Below are positions 51,742 to 59,383 of a DNA stretch of 64,000 nucleotides, in pieces. A program made the translations under genes and the position numbers. Under the pieces are notes generated by a model. The model was given only the letters and a program-made list of their open reading frames with translations. It made no database searches and had not been told where the DNA came from. The stretch is taken from positions 200,001 to 264,000 of the forward strand of contig NZ_CP150265.1 of assembly GCF_037976325.1 (NCBI RefSeq). The letters are read 5' to 3'. This DNA comes from Paenibacillus sp. FSL K6-3182 (GTDB taxonomy: Bacteria > Bacillota > Bacilli > Paenibacillales > Paenibacillaceae). The stretch's first letter is position 1; each line of letters starts with the position of its first letter.

Positions 51742-52731
51742 TCAATCCATTCTTATTCCAATATTCCCAGATTGCTCCCCCTGTTGCATTCGCTGAAAGG
51801 CTTGAAGGGTGTCTTGTAAAGGATACACACTATCAATGATAGGACGTATCGAGTGGAGTTCCATAAATTGAAGCATAGCAATAAACTCTTCACTGCTTCC
51901 CATTGAGGTGCCGATGATACTGATTTGTGGGTAAAATATGGATCGTACTGCTATTTCCATTCGATCTCCTGAGCTTGCTCCAAAAGTAACGATACGGCCA
52001 TTTGGCTTAATGATATCAAAGTACTGTTGGAACGTCGCTGGCCCGATACTGTCAAGAATGAGATCTACTGTTTCTCCCTTCATACTTTCCTTCCAATCAC
52101 TATGACTGTCAAAGGCATGATCTGCTCCATGTGCAAGAGCAGCTTTCCTTTTTGTTTCACTGCGTGATGTGACACTGACTCGTGCACCCGCCGCTGAAGC
52201 CATAAGCATGGCATAAGTCGCCACACCGCCACCAATACCTGGAATAAGGATATGTTCACCTTGCTGTAAGCGACCTCTGGTGAATAAAGCCCGATAGGCC
52301 GTCAAGGCAGACAAGGGCAACACCCCAGCTTCTTCCCAAGACAAGTAAGCTGGTTTGCTGACGGCATTTTGTGCAGGGATGATGATAAACTCGGCGAATG
52401 TACCATCCGAAGGACCGCCCACTATTGCTGGAACGCTCGGGACATTTTGGGTGATCTCCCATCCGATACATGGATTAATGATTACATCGGTACCTACTGT
52501 AAGGTTTGTTACGCCTTCACCTACCACTTCAATTCTACCCGCGCCGTCAGAACCTATAATTAGGGGAGCATCCTTATTTGTTCGATCCGCCATGAGAAAT
52601 AAGTCTCGATGATTCAACCCAGCAGCTTTCAGCCTTACTTTTACTTCGCCGAAGCCCGGCTGTTTGTCAATAACGTCTTCATATGTTAAGCCCTTCAAGC
52701 CGTTCATCCCAGCATGTACGATTGCTTTCAT
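51742..52731 (-). CDS. Zinc-type alcohol dehydrogenase / quinone oxidoreductase family protein
   Basis: A 329-aa medium-chain dehydrogenase/reductase. The catalytic N-terminal domain has LNHRDLFLM and [16 protein letters not shown]; the NADP-binding Rossmann part has [16 protein letters not shown]. Structural zinc cysteines are absent, so it is closer to zinc-free quinone oxidoreductases. GGAGGAG precedes the start. It is divergent from a LysR gene, its probable regulator. Confidence 0.88.
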   Translation of the reverse strand: MKAIVHAGMNGLKGLTYEDVIDKQPGFGEVKVRLKAAGLNHRDLFLMADRTNKDAPLIIGSDGAGRIEVVGEGVTNLTVGTDVIINPCIGWEITQNVPSVPAIVGGPSDGTFAEFIIIPAQNAVSKPAYLSWEEAGVLPLSALTAYRALFTRGRLQQGEHILIPGIGGGVATYAMLMASAAGARVSVTSRSETKRKAALAHGADHAFDSHSDWKESMKGETVDLILDSIGPATFQQYFDIIKPNGRIVTFGASSGDRMEIAVRSIFYPQISIIGTSMGSSEEFIAMLQFMELHSIRPIIDSVYPLQDTLQAFQRMQQGEQSGNIGIRMD

Positions 52732-52825
52732 CCTAACTCCTCCAGTAATTCGTATTTCGATGAATCTATTTTGAATTGTACAGAGAGGGAGTCATACAGT
52801 AAAATGAACAAAACCGAATGTGAGT

Positions 52826-52837
52826 ATCATAAATGAT
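52826..52837 (+). promoter_or_regulatory. Possible LysR-box in the divergent promoter
   Basis: ATCATAAATGAT is a 12-base near-palindrome 24 bases before the LysR start, in the shared 129-base intergenic gap. Confidence 0.3.
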
Positions 52838-52860
52838 CATACCAAGCAGGTGACATAGAA

Positions 52861-53718
52861 ATGGAAAGCGGAGATTTAAGAATATTTCAAGCTGTAGCTC
52901 GAGAGGGGAGCATAACCAAGGCTGCGCAAATGTTGAACTATGTACAGTCTAATGTGACGACCAGAATTCAGTATCTTGAGGCTCAGTTGCAAATCCCCCT
53001 TTTTCGGCGATCCAATCGAGGGATGGCGCTAACTCCGGCTGGCGAGAATTTGCTGGGATATGCGGATAAAATACTGACTCTGATGGATGAGGCTGTGAAT
53101 TCCACACAATACTCGGACCAACCTGCAGGGCTTCTTCGGATAGGTTCCATTGAAACGACTGCGGTCATTCATCTGACTCCTCTATTGGCCGAATATCAAT
53201 CACGATATCCGGATGTTAATTTATCGCTCACTACGGGTGTGACACATGCTCTCTTACAAAAGGTGTTGGCTTACGAGCTTGATGGAGCGTTCGTCTATGG
53301 TCCTGTTGACGATCCAGATATAGAACATGTCGCGGCTTTTGAAGAGGAGTTGGTGCTGATCTCTGAGCCGGGAAAAAGCGACATGTATGAGTTGCTCACG
53401 AAGCCGATGTTGTTCTTTGACGTTGGATGTACGCATCGGGCAAAAGCGGAGAGTTTTCTGAGAGGAACTGGTCTGACCACATATCAGATTATGGAATTTG
53501 GTACATTAGCAGTTATTCTAGATGGGGTTTCTTCTGGGCTCGGTGTGTCTATGCTACCACGATCATCGATTGCTAAGGCGGAAGAAAAGGGCATAATTGG
53601 TTCCCATCGCTTGCCTGAAGAGTACCGAGATTTGCATGTATGGTTTGTGCATAGACATGACTCGATTTACTCAAGCGCGTTGACAAGGTTAATACAATTA
53701 GTTAAAGCTAAGCAATAA
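52861..53718 (+). CDS. LysR-family transcriptional regulator
   Basis: A 285-aa regulator with an N-terminal winged helix (IFQAVAREGSITKAAQMLNY, then VQSNVTTRIQYLEAQL) and a periplasmic-binding-like effector domain from about 90. Divergent from the oxidoreductase at 51742-52731, the classic LysR-target arrangement. AGGTGA precedes ATG 52861. The two-gene block lies between ssrA-end copies at 51482 and 53836. Confidence 0.92.
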   Translation: MESGDLRIFQAVAREGSITKAAQMLNYVQSNVTTRIQYLEAQLQIPLFRRSNRGMALTPAGENLLGYADKILTLMDEAVNSTQYSDQPAGLLRIGSIETTAVIHLTPLLAEYQSRYPDVNLSLTTGVTHALLQKVLAYELDGAFVYGPVDDPDIEHVAAFEEELVLISEPGKSDMYELLTKPMLFFDVGCTHRAKAESFLRGTGLTTYQIMEFGTLAVILDGVSSGLGVSMLPRSSIAKAEEKGIIGSHRLPEEYRDLHVWFVHRHDSIYSSALTRLIQLVKAKQ

Positions 53719-53792
53719 TAGTTAACCCGCAACGATCGATAGGGTCGAGTGTTAGTGCTAGACCATGTCATTAAACAATCTAAGCAACACGC

Positions 53793-53873
53793 GGAGGCGA
53801 ATTGTGGATTTGCTCATCCACGGTTCGCCTCCACCAATACCATGAAGAAACCCGACCTCGTGAGGTCGGGTTT
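53793..53873 (+). repeat. ssrA-end copy folded as an acceptor-like minihelix, plus ssrA terminator
   Basis: GGAGGCGAA (53793-53801) pairs perfectly with TTCGCCTCC (53824-53832), with inner GTGGAT/ATCCAC, and ends ACCA, so it imitates a tRNA acceptor end. From 53826 on, the sequence repeats ssrA from its acceptor strand through its terminator to about 53873. Confidence 0.82.
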
Positions 53874-53963
53874 ACTGGCATGAGATTGTGCCCAGGCTAG
53901 CAGTCTCATCTCGATCCTGCTTCGGCTTGAATCTGAGTAGAAAGATGCTATGCCGAATACGTT

Positions 53964-53992
53964 AAAAAAAGCCGACCATCTCGTGGTCGACC
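53964..53992 (-). terminator. Terminator of the MetAP gene
   Basis: On the minus strand GTCGACCA/TGGTCGGC over CGAGA, followed by seven Ts. Confidence 0.75.
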
Positions 53993-54002
53993 TCTAACTA
54001 TT

Positions 54003-54749
54003 CTATTGCGCGGTCAAGATTTGTGGACCTTCAGCCGTGATGGCAATCGTATGCTCGTATTGGGCGGCGAGCTTGCGGTCCAGCGTCCGTGCGGTCCAGT
54101 TGTCCGAATCGATTGTCATGTGGTAGGTGCCTTCGGTGATCATTGGCTCGATCGTGAACACCATGCCTTCCTTGATGCGGAGGCCTTTGCCGGGCTTGCC
54201 GACATGTATATAGTTCGGCTCCTCGTGCAGATCCCGGCCAATGCCATGTGCGAGAAGGTCGCGCACGACGCCGAAGCCGTTCGATTCGGCATGCCGCTGG
54301 ATGGCGCTCGTCACGTCGCCCAGCCGATTGCCGGGCTGCGCCTGCGAGATGCCGATGTCAAGGCATTCCTTCGTGACACGCATCAGCTTCTCGGCCGTCG
54401 GCGATATGTTCCCGACTGCATAGCTCCAGGCCGAATCGCCGAGCCAGCCGTCGAGCTCTGCGACCGTGTCGATCGTCACGATATCGCCCTCCTCAAGAGG
54501 CTTATCGCTAGGGAAGCCATGCGCGATCACGTCGTTGACAGATGCACAGGTCGCATATTGATAACCCTTGTAGCCCTTTGTGTAGGGCTTGGCGCCATGC
54601 TTCAAGATAATGTCCTCGAAGATGCGCTCAATCTCGTTCGTTGTAATTCCCGGTTTGATGAGCGAGGCGATCGTGCGATGGCATTCTGCCACCACTTGGC
54701 ATGCCTTGCGGATGGCCTCGATTTCATGTTTGCTTTTTAAAATGACCAT
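54003..54749 (-). CDS. map: Methionine aminopeptidase, type I
   Basis: A 248-aa cytosolic metalloprotease that removes the initiator methionine. Metal ligands appear in order: VTIDTVAELDGWLGDSAW (two Asp), the LAHGIGRDLHEEP (His) stretch, FTIEPM (Glu) and QYEHTIAIT (Glu). The housekeeping map gene of bacilli lies in the ribosomal-protein cluster, so this is probably an additional copy. It is much richer in GC than its neighbours. The start is ATG 54749, after AAGGAG at 13 bases. It is co-directional with the TetR gene 7 bases upstream. Confidence 0.9.
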   Translation of the reverse strand: MVILKSKHEIEAIRKACQVVAECHRTIASLIKPGITTNEIERIFEDIILKHGAKPYTKGYKGYQYATCASVNDVIAHGFPSDKPLEEGDIVTIDTVAELDGWLGDSAWSYAVGNISPTAEKLMRVTKECLDIGISQAQPGNRLGDVTSAIQRHAESNGFGVVRDLLAHGIGRDLHEEPNYIHVGKPGKGLRIKEGMVFTIEPMITEGTYHMTIDSDNWTARTLDRKLAAQYEHTIAITAEGPQILTAQ

Positions 54750-54756
54750 GTTCGTA

Positions 54757-55341
54757 TCAGGACTCCTTCGTAATAGCTTGCATCGCGAGCTTGGCGATTC
54801 GATCGACGTCCAGCTCGGAAGTGCCCGCATAGTAGTGCAGCCCACAGCAGCCGACCAGCACGGCAAGCATATGGTCGACGCTGTCGTCTTCGCGCTGGGC
54901 GATCGATTGGAGCGGAACATACAGCCGTTCCATGAATCGTCTCTTTGTGGGGTGCTGATCCTTCGCAGGCAAACCTGTATAATGTTCCGCCGCCATTTTG
55001 TAGACAAGATATGCGCGGGCGTCCGACTGCCACAGCCGGAGCAGTGCCTTGCAATAAGTCAACAGCTGCCTATTATCCGGGCTGTCGACACAGGTGTTTG
55101 CCCATTCTGTCAGGGCTTGCTCGCATCGCTCGAAGCCGCTGCCGAGCACATCTTCTATTAATAAATGCCGGTTGGGGTAATAATGGTATACCGTGCCGTA
55201 ACCGAGCTCGGCTTCACGGGCGACGTCGCGAATATCAAAGCTGCCACCCGTGTGGAAGTAGGTGCGCGCGGCGGCGTCCAGGATCTGTTCCTTGCGCTGC
55301 ATGCGGATGAGCTCATTTTGTTCTTTGGTACGAGGGCACAT
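54757..55341 (-). CDS. TetR-family transcriptional regulator
   Basis: A 194-aa regulator with an N-terminal helix-turn-helix: QILDAAARTYFHTGGSFDIR, then DVAREAELGYGTVYHYYPNR. The C-terminal ligand domain has no recognised specificity. AAGGAGG lies 11 bases before ATG 55341. High GC, like the MetAP gene that follows in the same direction, points to joint acquisition. Confidence 0.9.
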   Translation of the reverse strand: MCPRTKEQNELIRMQRKEQILDAAARTYFHTGGSFDIRDVAREAELGYGTVYHYYPNRHLLIEDVLGSGFERCEQALTEWANTCVDSPDNRQLLTYCKALLRLWQSDARAYLVYKMAAEHYTGLPAKDQHPTKRRFMERLYVPLQSIAQREDDSVDHMLAVLVGCCGLHYYAGTSELDVDRIAKLAMQAITKES

Positions 55342-55480
55342 GGGTGCGTGAACCTCCTTGTATAGACCTGCAAATTTGTCGATATAAATATAGTAACGCA
55401 ATGGGCACTTATCCGCAACATTTTTATATTCATAACGTCCATGTACTTATAGTTAAAAACATTCGAGTTTTTTAATTTTT

Positions 55481-55530
55481 TTAGTCATGTTAAGGGCACG
55501 TCTTTTATTAAACTTATGGAAAGGTTAGCG
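55481..55530 (+). repeat. Partial copy of the ssrA-downstream repeat
   Basis: TTAGTCATGTTAAGGGCACG and what follows repeats 43111-43142 with few changes, ending in a decayed R box (TTATGGAAAGGTTAG). The ssrA end and terminator that should precede it are missing. Confidence 0.8.
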
Positions 55531-55670
55531 CAACAAAAGAGATTTACAAGCCGTATACTTAGTGAGTCAGCGAAATGAGATTAAGAGGAAAGAAAAAATA
55601 TTTCACTAAAGAATTGTACGTGAAATGCAGATAAGAGGATATATGGAGTATTGTAAAAGGATAAGGTGTG

Positions 55671-56315
55671 ATGCGGATGACTGATTTTGCAATGATTAAA
55701 AAGCTGTTTCATATTACGAAACGAAATGGGTTTAGTCATGGCGAGATACAAATTATTAAAAATAATTTTGGTGAATTGCCTCAGGTGTTAATTGATTATT
55801 ATTTGGAACTCGGTAAAGACGAGCGGCTGAATCATACGCAAGATCACTTGATCAAACCCGAGCAACTCCAATATTTCAAACATAGCGAATATTTAATTTT
55901 TTATTGCGAGAATCAACGTGTCTGTGTTTGGGGAATTCATAAGAAGGATTTATCCAGGTCCAATCCCCCTGTTTATATGAGTTACGATGAAAAGGTATGG
56001 CAAAAGGATTTTGAAACACTGACCGATTTTTTTCATGCGATGGCCTATTTGCAAAGCGTATTCGCACTTGAATATGGCTGTGAATCGTTCTATTCTATTG
56101 AACAAACAGACTTGGATTTTATTCGTGAACATTTTAATAATAAAGGTATTTCCTTTCGGCATTGGATTGGCATCGAGTTTTATGGGAATGACAATGACAG
56201 CATAATAACAGTGTTGAAAAATAACGATAGTTTTGATTTGATCTATGCTTCAAGCGATAAAGAACATTTTGATGAAATGGATCAGGTTCTCTCAAAACTG
56301 GCAGTAGAAAAATAA
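55671..56315 (+). CDS. SMI1/KNR4 (SUKH)-like protein
   Basis: A 214-aa soluble protein. The pattern of an N-terminal LPQVLIDYYLELGKDERLN followed by YLIFYCENQRVCVWGI and PVYMSYDEKVWQKDFETLTD fits the SUKH fold, common in immunity proteins against polymorphic toxins. No toxin gene is adjacent, so the role is open. ATG 55671 follows AAAAGG at 10 bases; ATG 55677 is an alternative. It shares a cassette with cat. Confidence 0.7.
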   Translation: MRMTDFAMIKKLFHITKRNGFSHGEIQIIKNNFGELPQVLIDYYLELGKDERLNHTQDHLIKPEQLQYFKHSEYLIFYCENQRVCVWGIHKKDLSRSNPPVYMSYDEKVWQKDFETLTDFFHAMAYLQSVFALEYGCESFYSIEQTDLDFIREHFNNKGISFRHWIGIEFYGNDNDSIITVLKNNDSFDLIYASSDKEHFDEMDQVLSKLAVEK

Positions 56316-56338
56316 TTTGTTGGGATTGTGATGAGGAT

Positions 56339-56397
56339 ATGGTTAAAGCAGTGGATCAAACCTCCTAAAACGAAAAAAGTAATCATTTTAGGAGGTT
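56339..56397 (+). promoter_or_regulatory. cat leader peptide and translational attenuator
   Basis: A nine-codon leader (56339-56368) encodes MVKAVDQTS, closely resembling the MVKTDKISS leader of inducible Gram-positive cat genes. Its end overlaps AACCTCCTAAAA (56359-56370), which pairs over 12 bp with TTTTAGGAGGTT (56386-56397), hiding the cat ribosome site. Drug-stalled ribosomes on the leader would open it. Confidence 0.88.
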
Positions 56398-56404
56398 ATA
56401 ATAA

Positions 56405-57076
56405 ATGAAATTCAATCCGATTGTCATTGATAACTGGAGTAGAAAACCCTATTTTGAGCATTATTTAAACAATGTCAGATGCACTTTTAGCATGACGGCA
56501 AATATCGACATTTCTCGGCTGCTGAAAGAACTTAAGAGTCGGGGGATAAAGCTGTATCCAGCACTAATCCACATGATAACTACGGTGGTAAACCGCCACG
56601 ATGAATTTCGCACATGTTTTAATGCAGATGGGACATTAGGTTATTGGGATTGTTTATCTCCTAGCTTTACAATTTTCCATGATGATGATAAGACCTTTTC
56701 AAGCATATGGACTTTGTACAGTGAAGATTTTAATGATTTCTACAGTCGATATCTTGATGATCTGAATAAGTATGGAAGTGTTAAACAGTTTGCCGCTAAA
56801 ACAAATGAACCACCGGGCACTTTCCCCATTTCCAGCATTCCTTGGGTTAGCTTCACTGGATTTAACCTGAACATCTATAATGAGGGAACCTATTTACTAC
56901 CCATCTTTACGGTGGGGAAATATTTTCAGTACGACGAGAAAATACTGTTGCCATTATCAGGACAATTCCACCATGCCGTTTGTGACGGTTACCATGCCGG
57001 GATGCTGTATAATGAGCTGCAATTACGTGCGGATGCTTGCACGGAATGGTTACCAAACTATACTGCATTCAGCTAA
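56405..57076 (+). CDS. cat: Chloramphenicol acetyltransferase, type A
   Basis: A 223-aa trimeric enzyme that acetylates chloramphenicol with acetyl-CoA. The catalytic motif HHAVCDGYHAG is near residue 192 and the N-terminal RKPYFEHYLNNVRCTFSMTA is typical of the CatA family. The ribosome site AGGAGG is sequestered by the leader hairpin. The stop codon TAA (57074-57076) lies inside the L box that starts at 57072, so the box overlaps the gene end. Confidence 0.95.
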   Translation: MKFNPIVIDNWSRKPYFEHYLNNVRCTFSMTANIDISRLLKELKSRGIKLYPALIHMITTVVNRHDEFRTCFNADGTLGYWDCLSPSFTIFHDDDKTFSSIWTLYSEDFNDFYSRYLDDLNKYGSVKQFAAKTNEPPGTFPISSIPWVSFTGFNLNIYNEGTYLLPIFTVGKYFQYDEKILLPLSGQFHHAVCDGYHAGMLYNELQLRADACTEWLPNYTAFS

Positions 57077-57193
57077 CGGAGAACTATAGCTTATTTTTTT
57101 ACTTGCATGTGATGGTGGAAATATTCTGTATAAGAGGTATCCATTCCCCTCTCCTCCACCATGTAAACCCCGATCGCAAGAGGTCGGGGTTTT
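57072..57193 (+). repeat. L box, right-end sequence, decayed ssrA end and hairpin
   Basis: L box GCTAACGGAGAACTATAG (57072-57089), a ~70-base stretch shared with 59084-59175 and ending TTCTGTATAAGAGGTATCC, then TCCCCTCTCCTCCACCA-like ssrA end (to 57161) with a lost base pattern, and an ACCCCGA/TCGGGGT hairpin with T-run (57164-57193). Confidence 0.85.
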
Positions 57194-57249
57194 TGCTATC
57201 TTAGATATGCTATCGACTGTTCTAAGCTTGATTGGTTTATATAAGTTGA

Positions 57250-58080
57250 TTACAAGGACTCTAATGCGAGTGAATGAATAATTTCCTCTTGGGTAAAAGG
57301 TTTTTTCCTACCCAGTTGTCTGATCTTTACCATAAAGGGGTTTTTAGGATTTTTCATATGGTAGAAGCCAGGTATACGCATGACTCTTGATAGATTTGTT
57401 ATCATGGGATCAGAACTGAATTTTTTGGCCAATGCTTTTTGTATAGGAACGAATTTGTTTACGGATCCGCTTTGAAGGACCCAATAGATGTGATATCCGT
57501 TTTTCGTTTCGATTATCATCGAATCTTTAATTTGACTCCTGAATTTTTTTATAAACGCATTCTTCAATTTTGCTACTCTCTGTTTTTTTCGAAGTGCCAA
57601 TAAATGATATTGACCTTGCTTATTTCTTTTAACTGTAATAGATTGAAGCAGTTCTGCAGGGTCGGATTGAATGGATTTAATCATCTGCTTGACTTGTTCT
57701 TTTGTGTCTAAATGTACTGATATCTTGTTTAGATCTACATCGATGAACTGTGCTCTGACTTTTTTGAAATCACTAGCCCTTGTTTCTCGGTAATTGATCT
57801 CCATAAATACGGCATAGCCTCTTTTATTTTGGCTGAGTACATGTATGAGTTTATTTTTCTTGGAAAAGAGTGTAATTTGAGGAGTAAGCCTTTCAAGTAG
57901 ATTTAGAGGTTTATGGAGTGTCATCGCTGGGTGATTAGATGAAGAACTGAATCTCTTGTTTTTATTTTTAGCGTCATGGACTAAAATAAAATGGAGTTGT
58001 TCGTTTTGCTTGCAGCCTAGTTTTTTAATGAAATGGCGTGTGTGACTGGAGTACCTTTTCGAATTTCTGGAATATCTCAT
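57250..58080 (-). CDS. RepB/AEP-primase-like protein
   Basis: A 276-aa basic protein. AQFIDVDLNK carries the paired-Asp motif of archaeo-eukaryotic-type primases, SMIIETKNGYHIYWVLQ resembles the second conserved strand, and NLSRVMRIPGFYHMKNPKNP is the Arg-rich third motif seen in RepB-like and D5-linked primase domains of plasmids and phages. It probably primes or regulates replication of a mobile element. No helicase or origin is seen beside it. AAAGGAG lies 9 bases before ATG. It is the only clear mobile-element gene in the island. Confidence 0.72.
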   Translation of the reverse strand: MRYSRNSKRYSSHTRHFIKKLGCKQNEQLHFILVHDAKNKNKRFSSSSNHPAMTLHKPLNLLERLTPQITLFSKKNKLIHVLSQNKRGYAVFMEINYRETRASDFKKVRAQFIDVDLNKISVHLDTKEQVKQMIKSIQSDPAELLQSITVKRNKQGQYHLLALRKKQRVAKLKNAFIKKFRSQIKDSMIIETKNGYHIYWVLQSGSVNKFVPIQKALAKKFSSDPMITNLSRVMRIPGFYHMKNPKNPFMVKIRQLGRKKPFTQEEIIHSLALESL

Positions 58081-58210
58081 TGAACCACATCTCCTTTAAA
58101 GCATGCGTTACATTTTCGGTTCTTTTCTAAACAATCATATTCTGGCAAGAGTACACAAGTGTAAGTGGCAGTACCCATTTTTCAACATTAGATATGCTAA
58201 CAAAATTGTC

Positions 58211-58307
58211 TGGAGCGTTTGCTCGAGTGACATCAGAACTGTGACTACCCCCTTAGAAGCCTATGTGGCGTGATTTTCGGACAGGGGTTCAAATCCCCTC
58301 GCCTCCA
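58211..58307 (+). pseudogene. Partial ssrA copy (3' ~97 bases)
   Basis: Aligned with ssrA 42969-43062: GCGTTTGCTCGAGTGACATC, AACTGTGACTAC, AGAAGCCTATGTGGCGTG and the intact T-arm to CCTCGCCTCCA, with roughly ten differences. It lacks the 5' half of the acceptor, the tag frame and most pseudoknots, so it cannot be a working tmRNA. Differences from the native gene suggest it came from another ssrA allele. Confidence 0.88.
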
Positions 58308-58403
58308 TACCCACCATGGAAAAGACCGACCTCATTAGGTCGGTTTTTTTGATTTTTAGTCATGTTATGAGCAAGTCTTTTATTAAACTAACGGGCAGAT
58401 TAG
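58308..58403 (+). repeat. Diverged ssrA terminator and R box
   Basis: GACCGACCTCATTAGGTCGGT with T-run, then the TTTAGTCATGTTATGAGC stretch and R box CTAACGGGCAGATTAG (58388-58403). Same layout as 43065-43158. Confidence 0.85.
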
Positions 58404-58500
58404 ATTAATGTTAAAATCATTACACGTCTAAAAGGATTATTAGTGGTAGTTAAATACTTTTGCTGATTTAATAAAAGAATGAGGAGTTGTTTTTCATTAG

Positions 58501-58962
58501 ATGAAACAGATTACTCTGTGCCAATCCCAAAATTCCGATGTTGAGACAATTGCTAATCTACGGGCAATTGTACTACGGAATGATTTAACTAGGTTAGGAA
58601 GGTTTGATGAAGAGAAGGTACGTCAACGCTTTCGTAATGCATTCGACTGTATTCATACTTGGATCATTGAGGTAGATTCTTCTTTCGTTGGCTGCATAGC
58701 TTTTAAACCGACACTTGAAGGGTATTTACTGGAACATTTTTATATTCATCCCAATTACCAAGGTAGAGGGATCGGCAGTCAAGTATTAAAAAAACTGCTT
58801 GAACAAAATGATGTAAAAGGAAAACGTATAACATTAAATGTCTTACAAGGTAGTTCTGCTAGACATCTTTATGAACGGTTTGGTTTTAAAGTTGATAGTG
58901 AGGATCTCATAGACGTTTACATGTCTATGGAAGTGGAAGGGGATTCCAGGACAGATGAATAA
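58501..58962 (+). CDS. GNAT-family N-acetyltransferase
   Basis: A 153-aa GCN5-related acetyltransferase. The acetyl-CoA motif is HPNYQGRGIGSQVLKKLLEQ at about 85-104, preceded by the YLLEHFYI strand and followed by ARHLYERFGFK. The substrate is unknown. Its start is ATG 58501, with GAGGAG rather far upstream. It is a single-gene cassette between an R box (58388) and an L box (59016). Confidence 0.9.
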   Translation: MKQITLCQSQNSDVETIANLRAIVLRNDLTRLGRFDEEKVRQRFRNAFDCIHTWIIEVDSSFVGCIAFKPTLEGYLLEHFYIHPNYQGRGIGSQVLKKLLEQNDVKGKRITLNVLQGSSARHLYERFGFKVDSEDLIDVYMSMEVEGDSRTDE

Positions 58963-59015
58963 CTTCAATTAGTGGTCTGTAACTTTAGGTCCCTTATTTA
59001 TCGCTCTCCCTTAAA

Positions 59016-59105
59016 CTTACGGGTAACGATAGCTTAACAATCATCAGAACGAGGCTGCCGGCATGAATCGGCAGCCTCGTTGAGCTAACGGGGAACTATA
59101 GCTTA
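59016..59105 (+). repeat. L box, hairpin, second L-type box
   Basis: L box CTTACGGGTAACGATAG (59016-59032), a 13-bp hairpin AACGAGGCTGCCG/CGGCAGCCTCGTT (59048-59081), then GCTAACGGGGAACTATAG (59084-59101). Here the box after the hairpin is of the L form and leads into a right-end sequence instead of a gene. Confidence 0.88.
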
Positions 59106-59135
59106 TTTTTATACTTACATATGATGGAGGAAATA

Positions 59136-59269
59136 TTCTGTATATAAGAGGTATCCATTCCCCTCGCCTCCACCAATACCATGAAGAAACCCGACCTCGT
59201 GAGGTCGGGTTTTTTGATTTTTTAGTCATGTTAAGAGCATGTCTTTTATTAAAATAACGGGCAGGATTA
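59136..59269 (+). repeat. Right-end sequence, ssrA end, ssrA terminator and R box (copy 2 of the 106-bp repeat)
   Basis: TTCTGTATATAAGAGG, then from 59159 to 59264 the same bases as 43048-43153: ssrA acceptor end, terminator and downstream 60 bases, closing in R box TAACGGGCAGGATTA (59255-59269). Confidence 0.92.
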
Positions 59270-59383
59270 ATTATAACAGTTCTTTACATCATCACGTTTT
59301 GGTGCAAATGTTATACTAATCAGGAAATCACCGTCATCATAGTATTCTTTTTTGATGATCATGAATAAGAGAGGCATATTAAG

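Noticed and set aside
53722..53743. A further L box after the LysR gene (TTAACCCGCAACGATCGATAG)
   Set aside because: Resembles the L form but has the GGG core changed to CCC and an insertion; too decayed to count.
54006..54740. 244-aa plus-strand frame opposite the MetAP gene
   Set aside because: The minus-strand frame encodes an intact methionine aminopeptidase with all metal ligands; the plus frame is its GC-rich shadow.
58211..58307. Second functional tmRNA
   Set aside because: Only the 3' quarter is present; no tag frame or 5' acceptor strand.
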